The position numbers and the translations under genes are program-made. A stretch of DNA of 64,000 nt from assembly GCF_018598555.1 (NCBI RefSeq), contig NZ_JAHEWN010000002.1, positions 282,330 to 346,329 of the forward strand, given 5' to 3'. The stretch comes from Curtobacterium aurantiacum. GTDB taxonomy: Bacteria > Actinomycetota > Actinomycetes > Actinomycetales > Microbacteriaceae. Positions within the stretch are counted from its first letter, which is position 1; each line of letters opens with the position of its first letter. Below, piece by piece: positions 16,726 to 24,460 of this stretch. The notes under the pieces are model-generated. The model was given only the letters and a program-made list of their open reading frames with translations. It was not told the origin of the DNA and searched no databases.

Positions 16726-17580
16726 GTGAGCAGTCGCAAGGCCTGGAACGCCGATCCCGAACCGCTGCTCCGCGTCGAACCGGGGTTCCGCCTCGACCAG
16801 GTCGACCCCGACGGCACCCCGGGCTTCCCCGGTCGCAAGATCGACGGACTCGAGGCCCTCGCCGCCGGCGCCTCGCGCCTCGCGGCCCTGCAGGAGCGCC
16901 TGTACGCGGCGTCGACCGCCGGCGACGAGCGCCGGGTGTTGCTCGTGCTGCAGGCGATGGACACCGCGGGCAAGGGCGGCATCGTCTCGCACGTCGTCGG
17001 TGCGGTCGACCCGAACGGCGTGCACTACGCCGGCTTCACGGCCCCGACGGCCGAGGAGCGCGAGCACGACTTCCTCTGGCGCATCGAGAAGCAGCTGCCG
17101 ACCGCCGGGCAGCTCGGCGTGTTCGACCGCTCGCACTACGAGGACGTGCTCGCCCAGCGCGTCCGCGGGCTCGCCGCACCGGACGAGATCGAACGACGGT
17201 ACGGCGCGATCACCGCGTTCGAGGACGGCCTCGCAGCCGCCGGCACGACCATCGTCAAGGTCATGCTGCACATCTCGAAGGACGAGCAGCGCGAACGCCT
17301 CGGCGACCGGCTCGACCGCCCCGACAAGCACTGGAAGTTCAACCCGGCCGACATCGACGACCGCCTGCTCTGGGACCGCTACCAGCAGGCGTACCAGATC
17401 GCCCTCGACCGCACGTCGACCCCGCAGGCGCCCTGGTACGTCGTGCCGGCGAACCGCAAGTGGTACGCCCGCCTCGCCGTCCAGCAGCTCCTGCTCCGCG
17501 CGCTGGAGGACATGCACCTGTCCTGGCCGAAGGCCGACTTCGACGTCGCCGAGCAGCGTCGTCGGCTCGCGGAGTCCTGA
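16726..17580 (+). CDS. ppk2: PPK2-family polyphosphate kinase
   Basis: A 284-residue, single-domain PPK2. It has Walker A MDTAGKGG (residues 78-85), the Walker B region FDRSHYEDV (Asp134), and the lid-type segment KHWKFNPADIDDR. PPK2 enzymes transfer phosphate between polyphosphate and nucleotides; single-domain members make NDP or NTP from polyP. It starts like the class often annotated as polyP:AMP/ADP phosphotransferase. The GTG at 16726 has AGGAGG at the right spacing. GAGGAT at 16680-16685 would be the -10, giving a short leader. Confidence 0.85.
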   Translation: MSSRKAWNADPEPLLRVEPGFRLDQVDPDGTPGFPGRKIDGLEALAAGASRLAALQERLYAASTAGDERRVLLVLQAMDTAGKGGIVSHVVGAVDPNGVHYAGFTAPTAEEREHDFLWRIEKQLPTAGQLGVFDRSHYEDVLAQRVRGLAAPDEIERRYGAITAFEDGLAAAGTTIVKVMLHISKDEQRERLGDRLDRPDKHWKFNPADIDDRLLWDRYQQAYQIALDRTSTPQAPWYVVPANRKWYARLAVQQLLLRALEDMHLSWPKADFDVAEQRRRLAES

Positions 17581-17850
17581 GCGCCCGACCACCGGCCTGG
17601 AGGCCCGTCCCGCGCCCGGCACGCCGCCGCCGGACCGAGCAGGGCTGGCGTCAGGGCACCGGCTCGCGTAGACTCGGTCGGTCGGCCTTCGACGTCGTGA
17701 CATTGTGATCACGGAAATTCTGCTGGGTGTGTGTTGCTCGAGGGCTGGAATCACGTCGACTCGCGACGGGATGAACCCCCTCTCCGCAAGCAGCCCCCGC
17801 CGATGTCGCTGTCGGGCGCTGCGGTACGTTGCGCACCCGAGAAAGTAGCC

Positions 17851-19917
17851 ATGGCCCCGTACAACAAGGGCGGCGCGGACAACCGCGCCTCCGACCGCGT
17901 CCGCCACCCGAACGGCACCCCTGCCGCCCGCAGCAGCAAGCACCGCGGGTTCCGCGCCGCCGACTCGTCGCAGCCGCGTCAGAAGCAGCGCTGGGACGCC
18001 GAGGAACGTCGCGGACGTGCATCCCAGGGCGAGCGTCCGGCCCGTCCGAACTGGGAGCCGCGTGACGGCGGCGGCCAGCGCCGCCCCTCCCGCGACGACC
18101 GTGGTGGTCGCGACTTCAACCGTGACGACCGCGCCCCGCGTCGGTTCGATCGTGATGACCGTGCGCCGCGTCGTGACAACGACGACCGGCCCCGTCGTTC
18201 GTTCGACCGCGATGACCGCGCTCCGCGTTCCTTCAACCGGGACGATCGCGCTCCGCGTCGTGACAACGACGACCGTCCGCGTCGTTCGTTCGATCGTGAC
18301 GACCGCGCACCGCGCAGCTTCAACCGTGACGACCGTGCGCCTCGTCGTGACAACGACGACCGTCCCCGTCGTTCGTTCGACCGTGACGACCGCGCTCCGC
18401 GCAAGTTCGACCGCGACGAGCGTGCCCCCCGCCGTGACAACGACGACCGTCCCCGTCGCAGCTTCGACCGTGATGACCGCGCTCCGCGCAAGTTCGACCG
18501 CGATGACCGCGCCCCTCGTTCGTTCAACCGCGACGACCGTGCGCCCCGTCGGGACAACGACGACCGTCCCCGTCGCAGCTTCGACCGTGACGACCGCGCA
18601 CCGCGCAAGTTCGACCGCGACGACCGCACCCCGCGCCGCTCGTTCGACGAGCCCGAGCGCGGCAAGTTCGTGCCGGCCGACGACGTCAAGCTCGAGAAGC
18701 TCCAGGCCGAGGCCACCATCGCGGCCGACGTCGAGGGTGTGACCTTCGGCGACCTCGGCATCGGCGGCAACATCTCCCGTGCCCTGCAGGAGCTCGGTGC
18801 CTCGAGCCCGTTCCCGATCCAGGCGGCGACGATCCCCGACGTGCTCGCCGGCAAGGACGTCCTCGGCCGCGGTCGCACGGGCTCCGGCAAGACCATCGCC
18901 TTCGGTGCGCCCCTGGTCGAGAAGCTCATGGAGCACGGCGGCGGCACGAAGCGCAAGATGGGCCGCGCCCCGCGTGCGCTCATCCTCGCGCCGACCCGCG
19001 AGCTCGCCCTGCAGATCGACCGCACGGTGCAGCCGATCGCCCGTTCGGTCGGCCTGTTCACGACGCAGATCTACGGCGGCGTGCCCTACGGCCGTCAGGA
19101 GGGCGCGCTCGAGCGCGGCGTCGACATCATCGTCGGCACCCCCGGTCGTGTGCAGGACCTCATGAACAAGGGGAAGCTCGACCTCAGCGAGGTCATCATC
19201 TCCGTGCTCGACGAGGCCGACCACATGTGCGACCTCGGGTTCCTCGAGCCGGTGCAGGAGATCCTCTCCGCCACGGCCGAGGTCACCCCGCAGGGCAACC
19301 GCGCGCAGAAGCTGCTCTTCAGCGCGACGCTCGACACCCAGGTCGCGGCGCTCGTCGAGCAGTTCCTGCACGAGCCGAGCGTGCACGAGGTCGCGGGTGA
19401 GGACCAGGCGTCCTCGACCATCGACCACCGTGTCCTCGTGGTCGAGCAGCGCGAGAAGGACCGTCTCCTCGAGGAGCTGGTCGCCGGTGACGGCAAGACC
19501 ATCGTCTTCGCCCGGACCCGCGCCTACGCCGAGCGCCTGGCCGACCAGTTCGAGGACGCCGGCATCCGTGCCACCTCGCTCCACGGTGACCTGAACCAGT
19601 CGCGCCGCACGCGCAACCTCCAGCTGCTCACGAGCGGCCGGGTGAACGTGCTCGTCGCCACCGACGTCGCCGCCCGCGGCATCCACGTCGACGACGTCTC
19701 GCTCGTCGTGCAGGCGGACGCCCCGGACGACTACAAGGCGTACATGCACCGTTCCGGCCGCACGGGTCGTGCCGGCAAGGAGGGTACGGTCGTCACGATC
19801 GTCCCCCGTGGCCGCATCCGCAAGATCGAGGGCATCCTCGAGCGCGCTGAGATCGAGGCGGACCTCGTGCAGGCGGCGCCCGGCGACGGCATCGTGTCGG
19901 AGCTCGCCGCGCGCTAG
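17851..19917 (+). CDS. DEAD-box RNA helicase with Arg/Asp-rich repeat N-terminus
   Basis: A 688-residue helicase. Residues about 85-264 consist of repeats of the type RRSFDRDDRAPR / RRDNDDRP, a disordered RNA-binding-like tail at the N-terminus rather than the usual C-terminus. The core has the Q motif (FPIQAATIPD), GRTGSGKT (341-348), PTRELALQ, DEAD (454-457), SAT (491-493) and HRSGRTGR (633-640). It should remodel RNA, for example in cold or ribosome assembly. The ATG at 17851 is preceded by about 150 nt of leader, and the 270-bp gap upstream (17581-17850) has no other gene; it contains a half copy of the GGAGGCCCG element near 17598. Confidence 0.85.
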   Translation: MAPYNKGGADNRASDRVRHPNGTPAARSSKHRGFRAADSSQPRQKQRWDAEERRGRASQGERPARPNWEPRDGGGQRRPSRDDRGGRDFNRDDRAPRRFDRDDRAPRRDNDDRPRRSFDRDDRAPRSFNRDDRAPRRDNDDRPRRSFDRDDRAPRSFNRDDRAPRRDNDDRPRRSFDRDDRAPRKFDRDERAPRRDNDDRPRRSFDRDDRAPRKFDRDDRAPRSFNRDDRAPRRDNDDRPRRSFDRDDRAPRKFDRDDRTPRRSFDEPERGKFVPADDVKLEKLQAEATIAADVEGVTFGDLGIGGNISRALQELGASSPFPIQAATIPDVLAGKDVLGRGRTGSGKTIAFGAPLVEKLMEHGGGTKRKMGRAPRALILAPTRELALQIDRTVQPIARSVGLFTTQIYGGVPYGRQEGALERGVDIIVGTPGRVQDLMNKGKLDLSEVIISVLDEADHMCDLGFLEPVQEILSATAEVTPQGNRAQKLLFSATLDTQVAALVEQFLHEPSVHEVAGEDQASSTIDHRVLVVEQREKDRLLEELVAGDGKTIVFARTRAYAERLADQFEDAGIRATSLHGDLNQSRRTRNLQLLTSGRVNVLVATDVAARGIHVDDVSLVVQADAPDDYKAYMHRSGRTGRAGKEGTVVTIVPRGRIRKIEGILERAEIEADLVQAAPGDGIVSELAAR
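18106..18640 (+). repeat. In-gene DNA repeat coding the helicase RDDRAPR tract
   Basis: Repeated segments of about 36-120 bp such as GACCGTCCCCGTCGTTCGTT and CGACCGCGCTCCGCG recur with synonymous changes. They explain why long open frames appear on the opposite strand here; those are not genes. Confidence 0.8.
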
Positions 19918-19929
19918 TCGCGACCACAC

Positions 19930-19977
19930 GACGGACGGGAGGCCCGGTACCAGCTGGTACCGGGCCTCCCGTCCGTC
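19930..19977. repeat. GGAGGCCCG palindrome family, copy 1 (perfect 48-bp palindrome)
   Basis: GACGGACGGGAGGCCCGG at the left is followed by its exact complement with no unpaired base: the whole 48 bp reads the same on both strands. It begins 13 bp after the helicase stop codon, in the gap before the convergent DinB gene. Confidence 0.9.
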
Positions 19978-19982
19978 ACATG

Positions 19983-20033
19983 GTGAGCACCAATGGTCGG
20001 GTCGCGACGTCAGACCCGACCATTCCTGCTCAC
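19983..20033. repeat. 51-bp hairpin family, copy 2
   Basis: Arms of 21 nt (GTGAGCACCAATGGTCGGGT... and its complement, two mismatches) around the 9-nt loop GCGACGTCA. It lies 6 bp after the 48-bp palindrome, so the two element types are stacked in one convergent gap. Confidence 0.85.
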
Positions 20034-20053
20034 GAAGCGACCGCGGGACCGCG

Positions 20054-20563
20054 TCAGCGGTTGAAGAACAGCAGCCCGCGCACGAAGCCGGCCTGCCCGG
20101 CGTGCTGCGTGCAGTCGTCGAGGATGCTCACGAGCCGCGCGCCGGCGGTGACGGGCGGGTCCCACGCCTCGTCGACGACGGGGTCGAGGTCGTTCGGGCC
20201 GAGCGTACCGAGGTAGGCGACGGTGCGCTCGTGCACCGCGCGCAGGTACCCGGTGAGCAGCTCGGCAGAAGCCCGCACCCGACCGACGTCGTCGCGGGAC
20301 ATGCCGTAGCCGAGCGCCTCGGCCGGGAACGGCAGCCCGAACCGGTCGTACCAGCCGTCCGCCGTCCAGACCTGCTCGGAGCCGGCGAGGTCGGCGATCT
20401 GCGCGTCCTGGCCGCGGGCGATGTGCCACGCCAACCACGCCAGGGTGTTCGCCCCGGCTGCCGGTCGTGCCGCGAGCTGGTCTTCGGAGAGCCCGTCGAC
20501 GGCCCGCTCGACGGTCTCGGGGACGCGGGAGAACGCTTCGGTGAGGAGTTCAGAGGGGGTCAT
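20054..20563 (-). CDS. DinB/DUF664 family protein (mycothiol transferase type)
   Basis: A 169-residue four-helix-bundle protein. The conserved metal-ligand positions are visible as AWHIARGQ (His) in the first half and DDCTQHAGQ (His) near the C-terminus, with a Trp/Tyr-rich middle (WTADGWYDRF). DinB_2/DUF664 proteins of Actinobacteria are metal enzymes that transfer mycothiol or bacillithiol to electrophiles; the substrate is unknown. TAGCGT (complement of 20571-20576) lies 7 nt before the ATG, so translation is probably leaderless. Confidence 0.75.
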   Translation of the reverse strand: MTPSELLTEAFSRVPETVERAVDGLSEDQLAARPAAGANTLAWLAWHIARGQDAQIADLAGSEQVWTADGWYDRFGLPFPAEALGYGMSRDDVGRVRASAELLTGYLRAVHERTVAYLGTLGPNDLDPVVDEAWDPPVTAGARLVSILDDCTQHAGQAGFVRGLLFFNR

Positions 20564-20599
20564 GGCGCTCACGCTACGCGCGGGCCGTGACACCCGCTG

Positions 20600-21166
20600 T
20601 CACGCTGTGGACGACCGGTGGTGGCGTTCCAGGGCAGCGGCGAACCCCTCGAAGGCGGTGGCGACGACGGCGCGGTCCGACGGTGCGACGACCTGCTGGA
20701 ACGCCTGCGAGTAGACGGCTCCGACCTCGCGGGCGACCGCGGTGCCCGACGGCGTGAGGTGCAGGAGCACGCTCCGACGGTCCTCGGGGTTCGGGCGGCG
20801 CTCGAGGTGCCCGTGCTTCTCGAGGCGGTCGATGAGCGACGTCATCGCCCCGGTGGTGAGCTCGAGGTACTCGCCGGCCTGCTTCGGGGTCACGCCGTGG
20901 CCGCCGGCTGCGTTGAGGAAGAACACGAAGCGGGTGTCCGTCGCGTTCAGTCCGCGGCTCGTGCTCTCGTGGAGCAGGACGCGCGCGTGCTGCATCTGGA
21001 GCACCCGGAACGCGGTGAGCAGTCGCGGAAGGTCGGCGTCGGTGCCTGTCGGGTCGGCCGCGGTGACGTCGGGCGACACCGGTGCCGGGGGCGTGCGGGG
21101 CGCGATCCTGGCCGCGGGGACGGCGGGTGCGCGCTGGGGGAGGACGACCGGGTCGGTGTCCGTCAT
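20600..21166 (-). CDS. MarR family transcriptional regulator
   Basis: A 188-residue regulator. An extra, Pro/Ala-rich N-terminal region of about 45 residues precedes the winged helix (TPKQAGEYLELTTGAMTSLI, then DRLEKHGHLERRPNPEDRR and its wing). It is divergent from the TasA-like and SipW-like genes and separated from them by a 208-bp region that carries its own promoter and a dyad, so it is a plausible regulator of that fibre module. The start at 21166 has a GAGAAGAG ribosome site. Confidence 0.8.
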   Translation of the reverse strand: MTDTDPVVLPQRAPAVPAARIAPRTPPAPVSPDVTAADPTGTDADLPRLLTAFRVLQMQHARVLLHESTSRGLNATDTRFVFFLNAAGGHGVTPKQAGEYLELTTGAMTSLIDRLEKHGHLERRPNPEDRRSVLLHLTPSGTAVAREVGAVYSQAFQQVVAPSDRAVVATAFEGFAAALERHHRSSTA

Positions 21167-21194
21167 GGGGGCTCTTCTCGGGTGCAGGGGTGGA

Positions 21195-21224
21195 ACTTCA
21201 GTGAACAAGTAACTCACTCGTCAA
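21195..21224 (-). promoter_or_regulatory. marR promoter with dyad in the spacer
   Basis: On the minus strand TTGACG (21224-21219) and TGAAGT (21200-21195) are 18 bp apart. The spacer contains GTGAACAAGTAACTCAC (21201-21217), an imperfect palindrome of the size MarR proteins bind, consistent with autorepression. Confidence 0.5.
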
Positions 21225-21255
21225 GATACCCCCATCAATGGGGGCATCCCGGGTA

Positions 21256-21284
21256 TTGAGAGCTGCTCGAGGGCCAAGTAGCTT
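21256..21284 (+). promoter_or_regulatory. Promoter of the TasA-like/SipW module
   Basis: TTGAGA (21256-21261), 17 bp, TAGCTT (21279-21284). This predicts a leader of about 84 nt before the ATG at 21375, with ACGGAG as ribosome site. The compact inverted repeat CCCCCAT/ATGGGGG (21229-21244) sits just upstream between the two divergent promoters. Confidence 0.55.
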
Positions 21285-21374
21285 GATCGTCGTACCACCT
21301 CGGCACGTAGCGCGACCAACCACCGCGGGCCCGTCCGAACCACCGATCAGATCTCTTCCTCACGGAGTCCAACC

Positions 21375-21974
21375 ATGTCTCGTGTCACGCCTCGTGCTGC
21401 CCGCCTCGCCGCCTGGATCGCCATCCCCGCTGCTCTCGTCGCCTCGGGGGTCGTCGTCTCGACGGCCTCGTACGCGGCCTTCTCCTCCACCACCGTCAAC
21501 CCGACGAACAACTGGACGGCCGGCAGTGTCGCCCTGTCCGACGACGACAACAACACCGCGCTGTTCACGGCCAACAACCTGAAGCCCGGTTCGACCGGCG
21601 CGAACTGCATCACGGTGACCTCGACCGGCTCGCTGCCCTCGACCGTGAAGCTGTACGGCACGAACGCCTCGACCACGAAGGACCTGGCGGGCAACATGAC
21701 GATGACCGTCGAGCAGGGCACCGGCGGTGGCTTCGGCTCCTGCTCCGGCTTCACCCCGGCCGCCACCGGTGGGACGCTCTACAGCGGCACCCTCGCCGCC
21801 TTCGGCACCGCGTCGACCAACTACGCCACCGGCGTCGGTACCTGGGCCCCGACCGGCACCGCGTCCGAGTCGCGTGTCTACCGCGTCACCTACACGGTCT
21901 CGAGCACCGCCCCGAACACCGTGCAGGGCGGCACCGCAGCCCTCGGCCTCACCTGGGAGGCCCAGAACAGCTGA
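21375..21974 (+). CDS. TasA/camelysin-like protein with SipW-type signal peptide
   Basis: A 199-residue secreted protein. Residues 1-33 are a basic start plus hydrophobic helix; the processing region ASYAAFSSTTVNPTNNWTAG is the SipW-cognate pattern (A-x-F-S-x-T...N-x-F/W-x-AG). The mature part starts with VALSDDDNN and carries NLKPGSTG, like the N-(M/L)-KPG motif of TasA and camelysin, then Thr/Ser-rich beta strands with two Cys (NCITV, GSCSG). In Bacillus such proteins form biofilm fibres. The SipW-like protease gene follows after 67 bp, in keeping with a dedicated export pair. Confidence 0.75.
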   Translation: MSRVTPRAARLAAWIAIPAALVASGVVVSTASYAAFSSTTVNPTNNWTAGSVALSDDDNNTALFTANNLKPGSTGANCITVTSTGSLPSTVKLYGTNASTTKDLAGNMTMTVEQGTGGGFGSCSGFTPAATGGTLYSGTLAAFGTASTNYATGVGTWAPTGTASESRVYRVTYTVSSTAPNTVQGGTAALGLTWEAQNS

Positions 21975-22041
21975 GTCGGGACCGGGGCCGAACCAGCCCC
22001 GTCCGTTCCCTCCCGCAACGCGCCCCCGGTCGAAGGCAGTC

Positions 22042-23235
22042 ATGAGCAGCATCGCAGTGCACGGTGGTCACACACCGCACGCAGCGGTCCGTGACGCCGT
22101 CGAGTGGGGGCGCGTCGTCGTCGCCACCGTCGCCCGCGGGGTGGTGGCGACACTGCTCGGACTCGCGCTCTGGGCGGCCGCGCCGGCACTCATCGGCTGG
22201 CAGCCCACCACCGTGATGACCGGCTCGATGGAGCCGCGCATCGTCCCCGGCGACGTGGTCGTCTCGCGTCCCGTCGGCTCGGGCGAGATCAGCATGGGCA
22301 AGGTCCTGCTCGCCGACGACCCGGACCAGGCGGACCACCTGCGCATGCACCGCTACGTCGAGGACGGTCCGCGACGCACCATGGTCACGAAGGGCGACGC
22401 CAACCCGCAGCAGGACTCCACACCGATCGAACGCTCCGCCGTGCACGGCGTCGCCTTCCTCCGCATCCCCTACATCGGGGCGCCGATCCAGTGGATCAGC
22501 ACCGGGGAGTGGGGCCGCGTCGTCCTGCTCGCACTGGGCCTGACCGCGCTCCTCGCCCTCTGCACGATCGACGGGTCGCTCCGCCGGCTCGTCGCCGAGG
22601 ACGGCGCGGACGACGACGCCGGTCCCGATGACGACGCCGGTGCGGACGACGCCGCCGGCCCGGCAGACGGAGCCGACGACGGCCGGGAGGCGCGGGACGG
22701 CGCCGCCACGGGCCTCCAGACCGGTGCGTCCACTGTCCTCACCCGTCGCGCGCTCCGTCGACGAGTCCGTCGCGGACGGCGGCTGCGCCGCATCGGCGGA
22801 GGCGCCGCGGTGCTCGTGCTCGCGGCGGCCGCCGGCGTGCTGCTGCCCGCGCAGGCGGACGCGGCCCCGTGGTCGCGGACCACCGTGGCACCGACCGCGA
22901 ACTTCACGGCGGGCACGGCGACCGGTGTCCCCACCCTGACCTGCGCCCCGGCAGGGTCGAACACGGTCACGATCGCCTGGACCTACGACAACGGCGCGAC
23001 CGTCCCGGCATCGTTCGACCTGATGAACGGGACGACGCAGGTGGCGACGACGACGATCGCCGGCGCTCGTTCGATGACCTACGGTGGCGCCGGGCTCCTG
23101 AACCTCGGGACGACCTACACGCTGCACCTCCGCACGAACCTCGGGGGCAGCTGGACCGCGACGAGCACGCCGACGGTCAAGGTCCGGGTCGTCTCGGTCC
23201 TGGGTCTGGCGTCCGCGAGCTGTGTGACCGCCTGA
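22042..23235 (+). CDS. SipW-type signal peptidase I fused to a secreted beta domain
   Basis: A 397-residue protein in two parts. Residues 24-175 are a signal peptidase of the SipW/archaeal type: TM helix, MTGSMEP with Ser62, HRY with His103 in place of the usual Lys, MVTKGDANPQQD with Asp119, and a second helix (158-176). Residues 186-222 are a strongly acidic linker and 235-250 a Lys/Arg cluster. Residues 252-270 form a third helix, followed by QADAAPWSRTTVAPTANFTA, which looks like the SipW cleavage region of the neighbouring TasA-like protein. The last 110 residues are a Thr-rich, fibronectin-like beta domain with two Cys. The enzyme may thus process itself. Confidence 0.75.
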   Translation: MSSIAVHGGHTPHAAVRDAVEWGRVVVATVARGVVATLLGLALWAAAPALIGWQPTTVMTGSMEPRIVPGDVVVSRPVGSGEISMGKVLLADDPDQADHLRMHRYVEDGPRRTMVTKGDANPQQDSTPIERSAVHGVAFLRIPYIGAPIQWISTGEWGRVVLLALGLTALLALCTIDGSLRRLVAEDGADDDAGPDDDAGADDAAGPADGADDGREARDGAATGLQTGASTVLTRRALRRRVRRGRRLRRIGGGAAVLVLAAAAGVLLPAQADAAPWSRTTVAPTANFTAGTATGVPTLTCAPAGSNTVTIAWTYDNGATVPASFDLMNGTTQVATTTIAGARSMTYGGAGLLNLGTTYTLHLRTNLGGSWTATSTPTVKVRVVSVLGLASASCVTA

Positions 23236-23296
23236 GTCGTCCACAGGGCACCGCGAGGTGTCCTCGGATGTCCCCGGCCGGCGTTACCGTGGCCGC

Positions 23297-24460
23297 ATGC
23301 GCATCCTGCACACCGGCGACTGGCACCTCGGCCGCACACTGCTGGGTGCCGACCTGCTCGAGCACCAGGCGGCGTTCACCGACTGGCTCGTCGACCTCGT
23401 GCGCGAGCGCGCGGTCGACCTCGTCGTCATCGCCGGCGACGTCTACGACCGCGCGATCCCGCCGGTCGACGCCGTCCGCATGCTCTCCCGGACCCTCGAG
23501 CGCCTCGCCGAGACCACCACGGTGGTGCTCACCCCGGGCAACCACGACTCCGCGGCTCGGCTCGGCTTCGGCGCCGGGGTGATGGGGCAGCGCGTCCGCA
23601 TCCTCGCCGAGCCCACGCACGTGGCCGATCCCGTGCTCGTCACCGACGACGACGGCGTGGTGGCGGTGTACGGCATCCCGTACCTGCACCCCGACCTCAC
23701 CCGGTACGCCCTGGCCGCGGTCCCCGACGAACCCCTCGCCCGCTCGCACCACGCCGTCGTGCACGCCGCCACCGAACGCATCCGCGCCGACCTCGCCACC
23801 CGGGCCGACACCCGCAGCGTCGTCGTGGCGCACGCCTTCGTCGGGGGCGCCGACCCGAGCGACAGCGAGCAGGACATCCGCGTCGGCGGGGTCGACCGCG
23901 TGGCCGAGTCGGTCTTCGACGGGTTCGACTACGTCGCCCTCGGGCACCTGCACGGCCCACAGCGCGTCGGGGACGACGGCCGGATCCGGTACGCCGGGTC
24001 GCCGCTGGCGTTCTCGTTCGGGGAGCGGCACCAGCGGAAGTCCGTGACCATCGTCGACCTCGACGCCGCCGGTGCCGTGACCGCCGAGCTCGTGCCGACG
24101 CCGGTTCCGCGGCGGCTCGTCGACGTCCGGGGCAGCATCGACGCCATCGAGTCCGGCGATTTCCGGGCCGACGCCGACGCCTGGGTCCGCGTCGCGGTGA
24201 CCGACACCGTGCACCCGGAGCGCATGTACGCCCGCGTGAAGGACCACTTCCCGCACGCCCTCGCGATCACGCACGAACCGGCCGACCGACCGGCCACGAC
24301 CGCCGCGCGGGCCGTGACGGCGACGTCCGACCCGGTCGAGGTCGCCGGCGACTTCGTGGCCTTCGCCACCGGCGGCCTCCCCGACGACGACGAACGGGCC
24401 GTCCTGACCGAGGCGTACGAGGCCGCGGTGCTCGCCCTGCAGCGCGAAGGGGACCGCTGA
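23297..24460 (+). CDS. sbcD: Exonuclease SbcCD, nuclease subunit D
   Basis: A 387-residue Mre11-type phosphoesterase: MRILHTGDWHLGR (motif I, residues 1-13), VVIAGDVYDRAIPP, LTPGNHDSAARLG and ALGHLHGPQ, then YAGSPLAFSFGE. With SbcC it cleaves hairpins and blocked DNA ends in an ATP-dependent manner, using Mn2+. TACCGT (23285-23290) lies 6 nt before the ATG, so the operon mRNA is probably leaderless. The stop codon overlaps the sbcC start (TGATG). Confidence 0.92.
   Translation: MRILHTGDWHLGRTLLGADLLEHQAAFTDWLVDLVRERAVDLVVIAGDVYDRAIPPVDAVRMLSRTLERLAETTTVVLTPGNHDSAARLGFGAGVMGQRVRILAEPTHVADPVLVTDDDGVVAVYGIPYLHPDLTRYALAAVPDEPLARSHHAVVHAATERIRADLATRADTRSVVVAHAFVGGADPSDSEQDIRVGGVDRVAESVFDGFDYVALGHLHGPQRVGDDGRIRYAGSPLAFSFGERHQRKSVTIVDLDAAGAVTAELVPTPVPRRLVDVRGSIDAIESGDFRADADAWVRVAVTDTVHPERMYARVKDHFPHALAITHEPADRPATTAARAVTATSDPVEVAGDFVAFATGGLPDDDERAVLTEAYEAAVLALQREGDR

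Noticed and set aside
17979..19061. Long minus-strand ORF over the helicase 5' half
   Set aside because: It mirrors the RDDRAPR repeat in another frame (RSSRSNLRGAR repeats) and lacks any known domain; the plus-strand helicase is clear.
21949..23244. 431-codon minus-strand ORF opposite the signal peptidase gene
   Set aside because: Translation is Arg/Gly/Asp-rich without motifs; the plus-strand protease has its catalytic residues.
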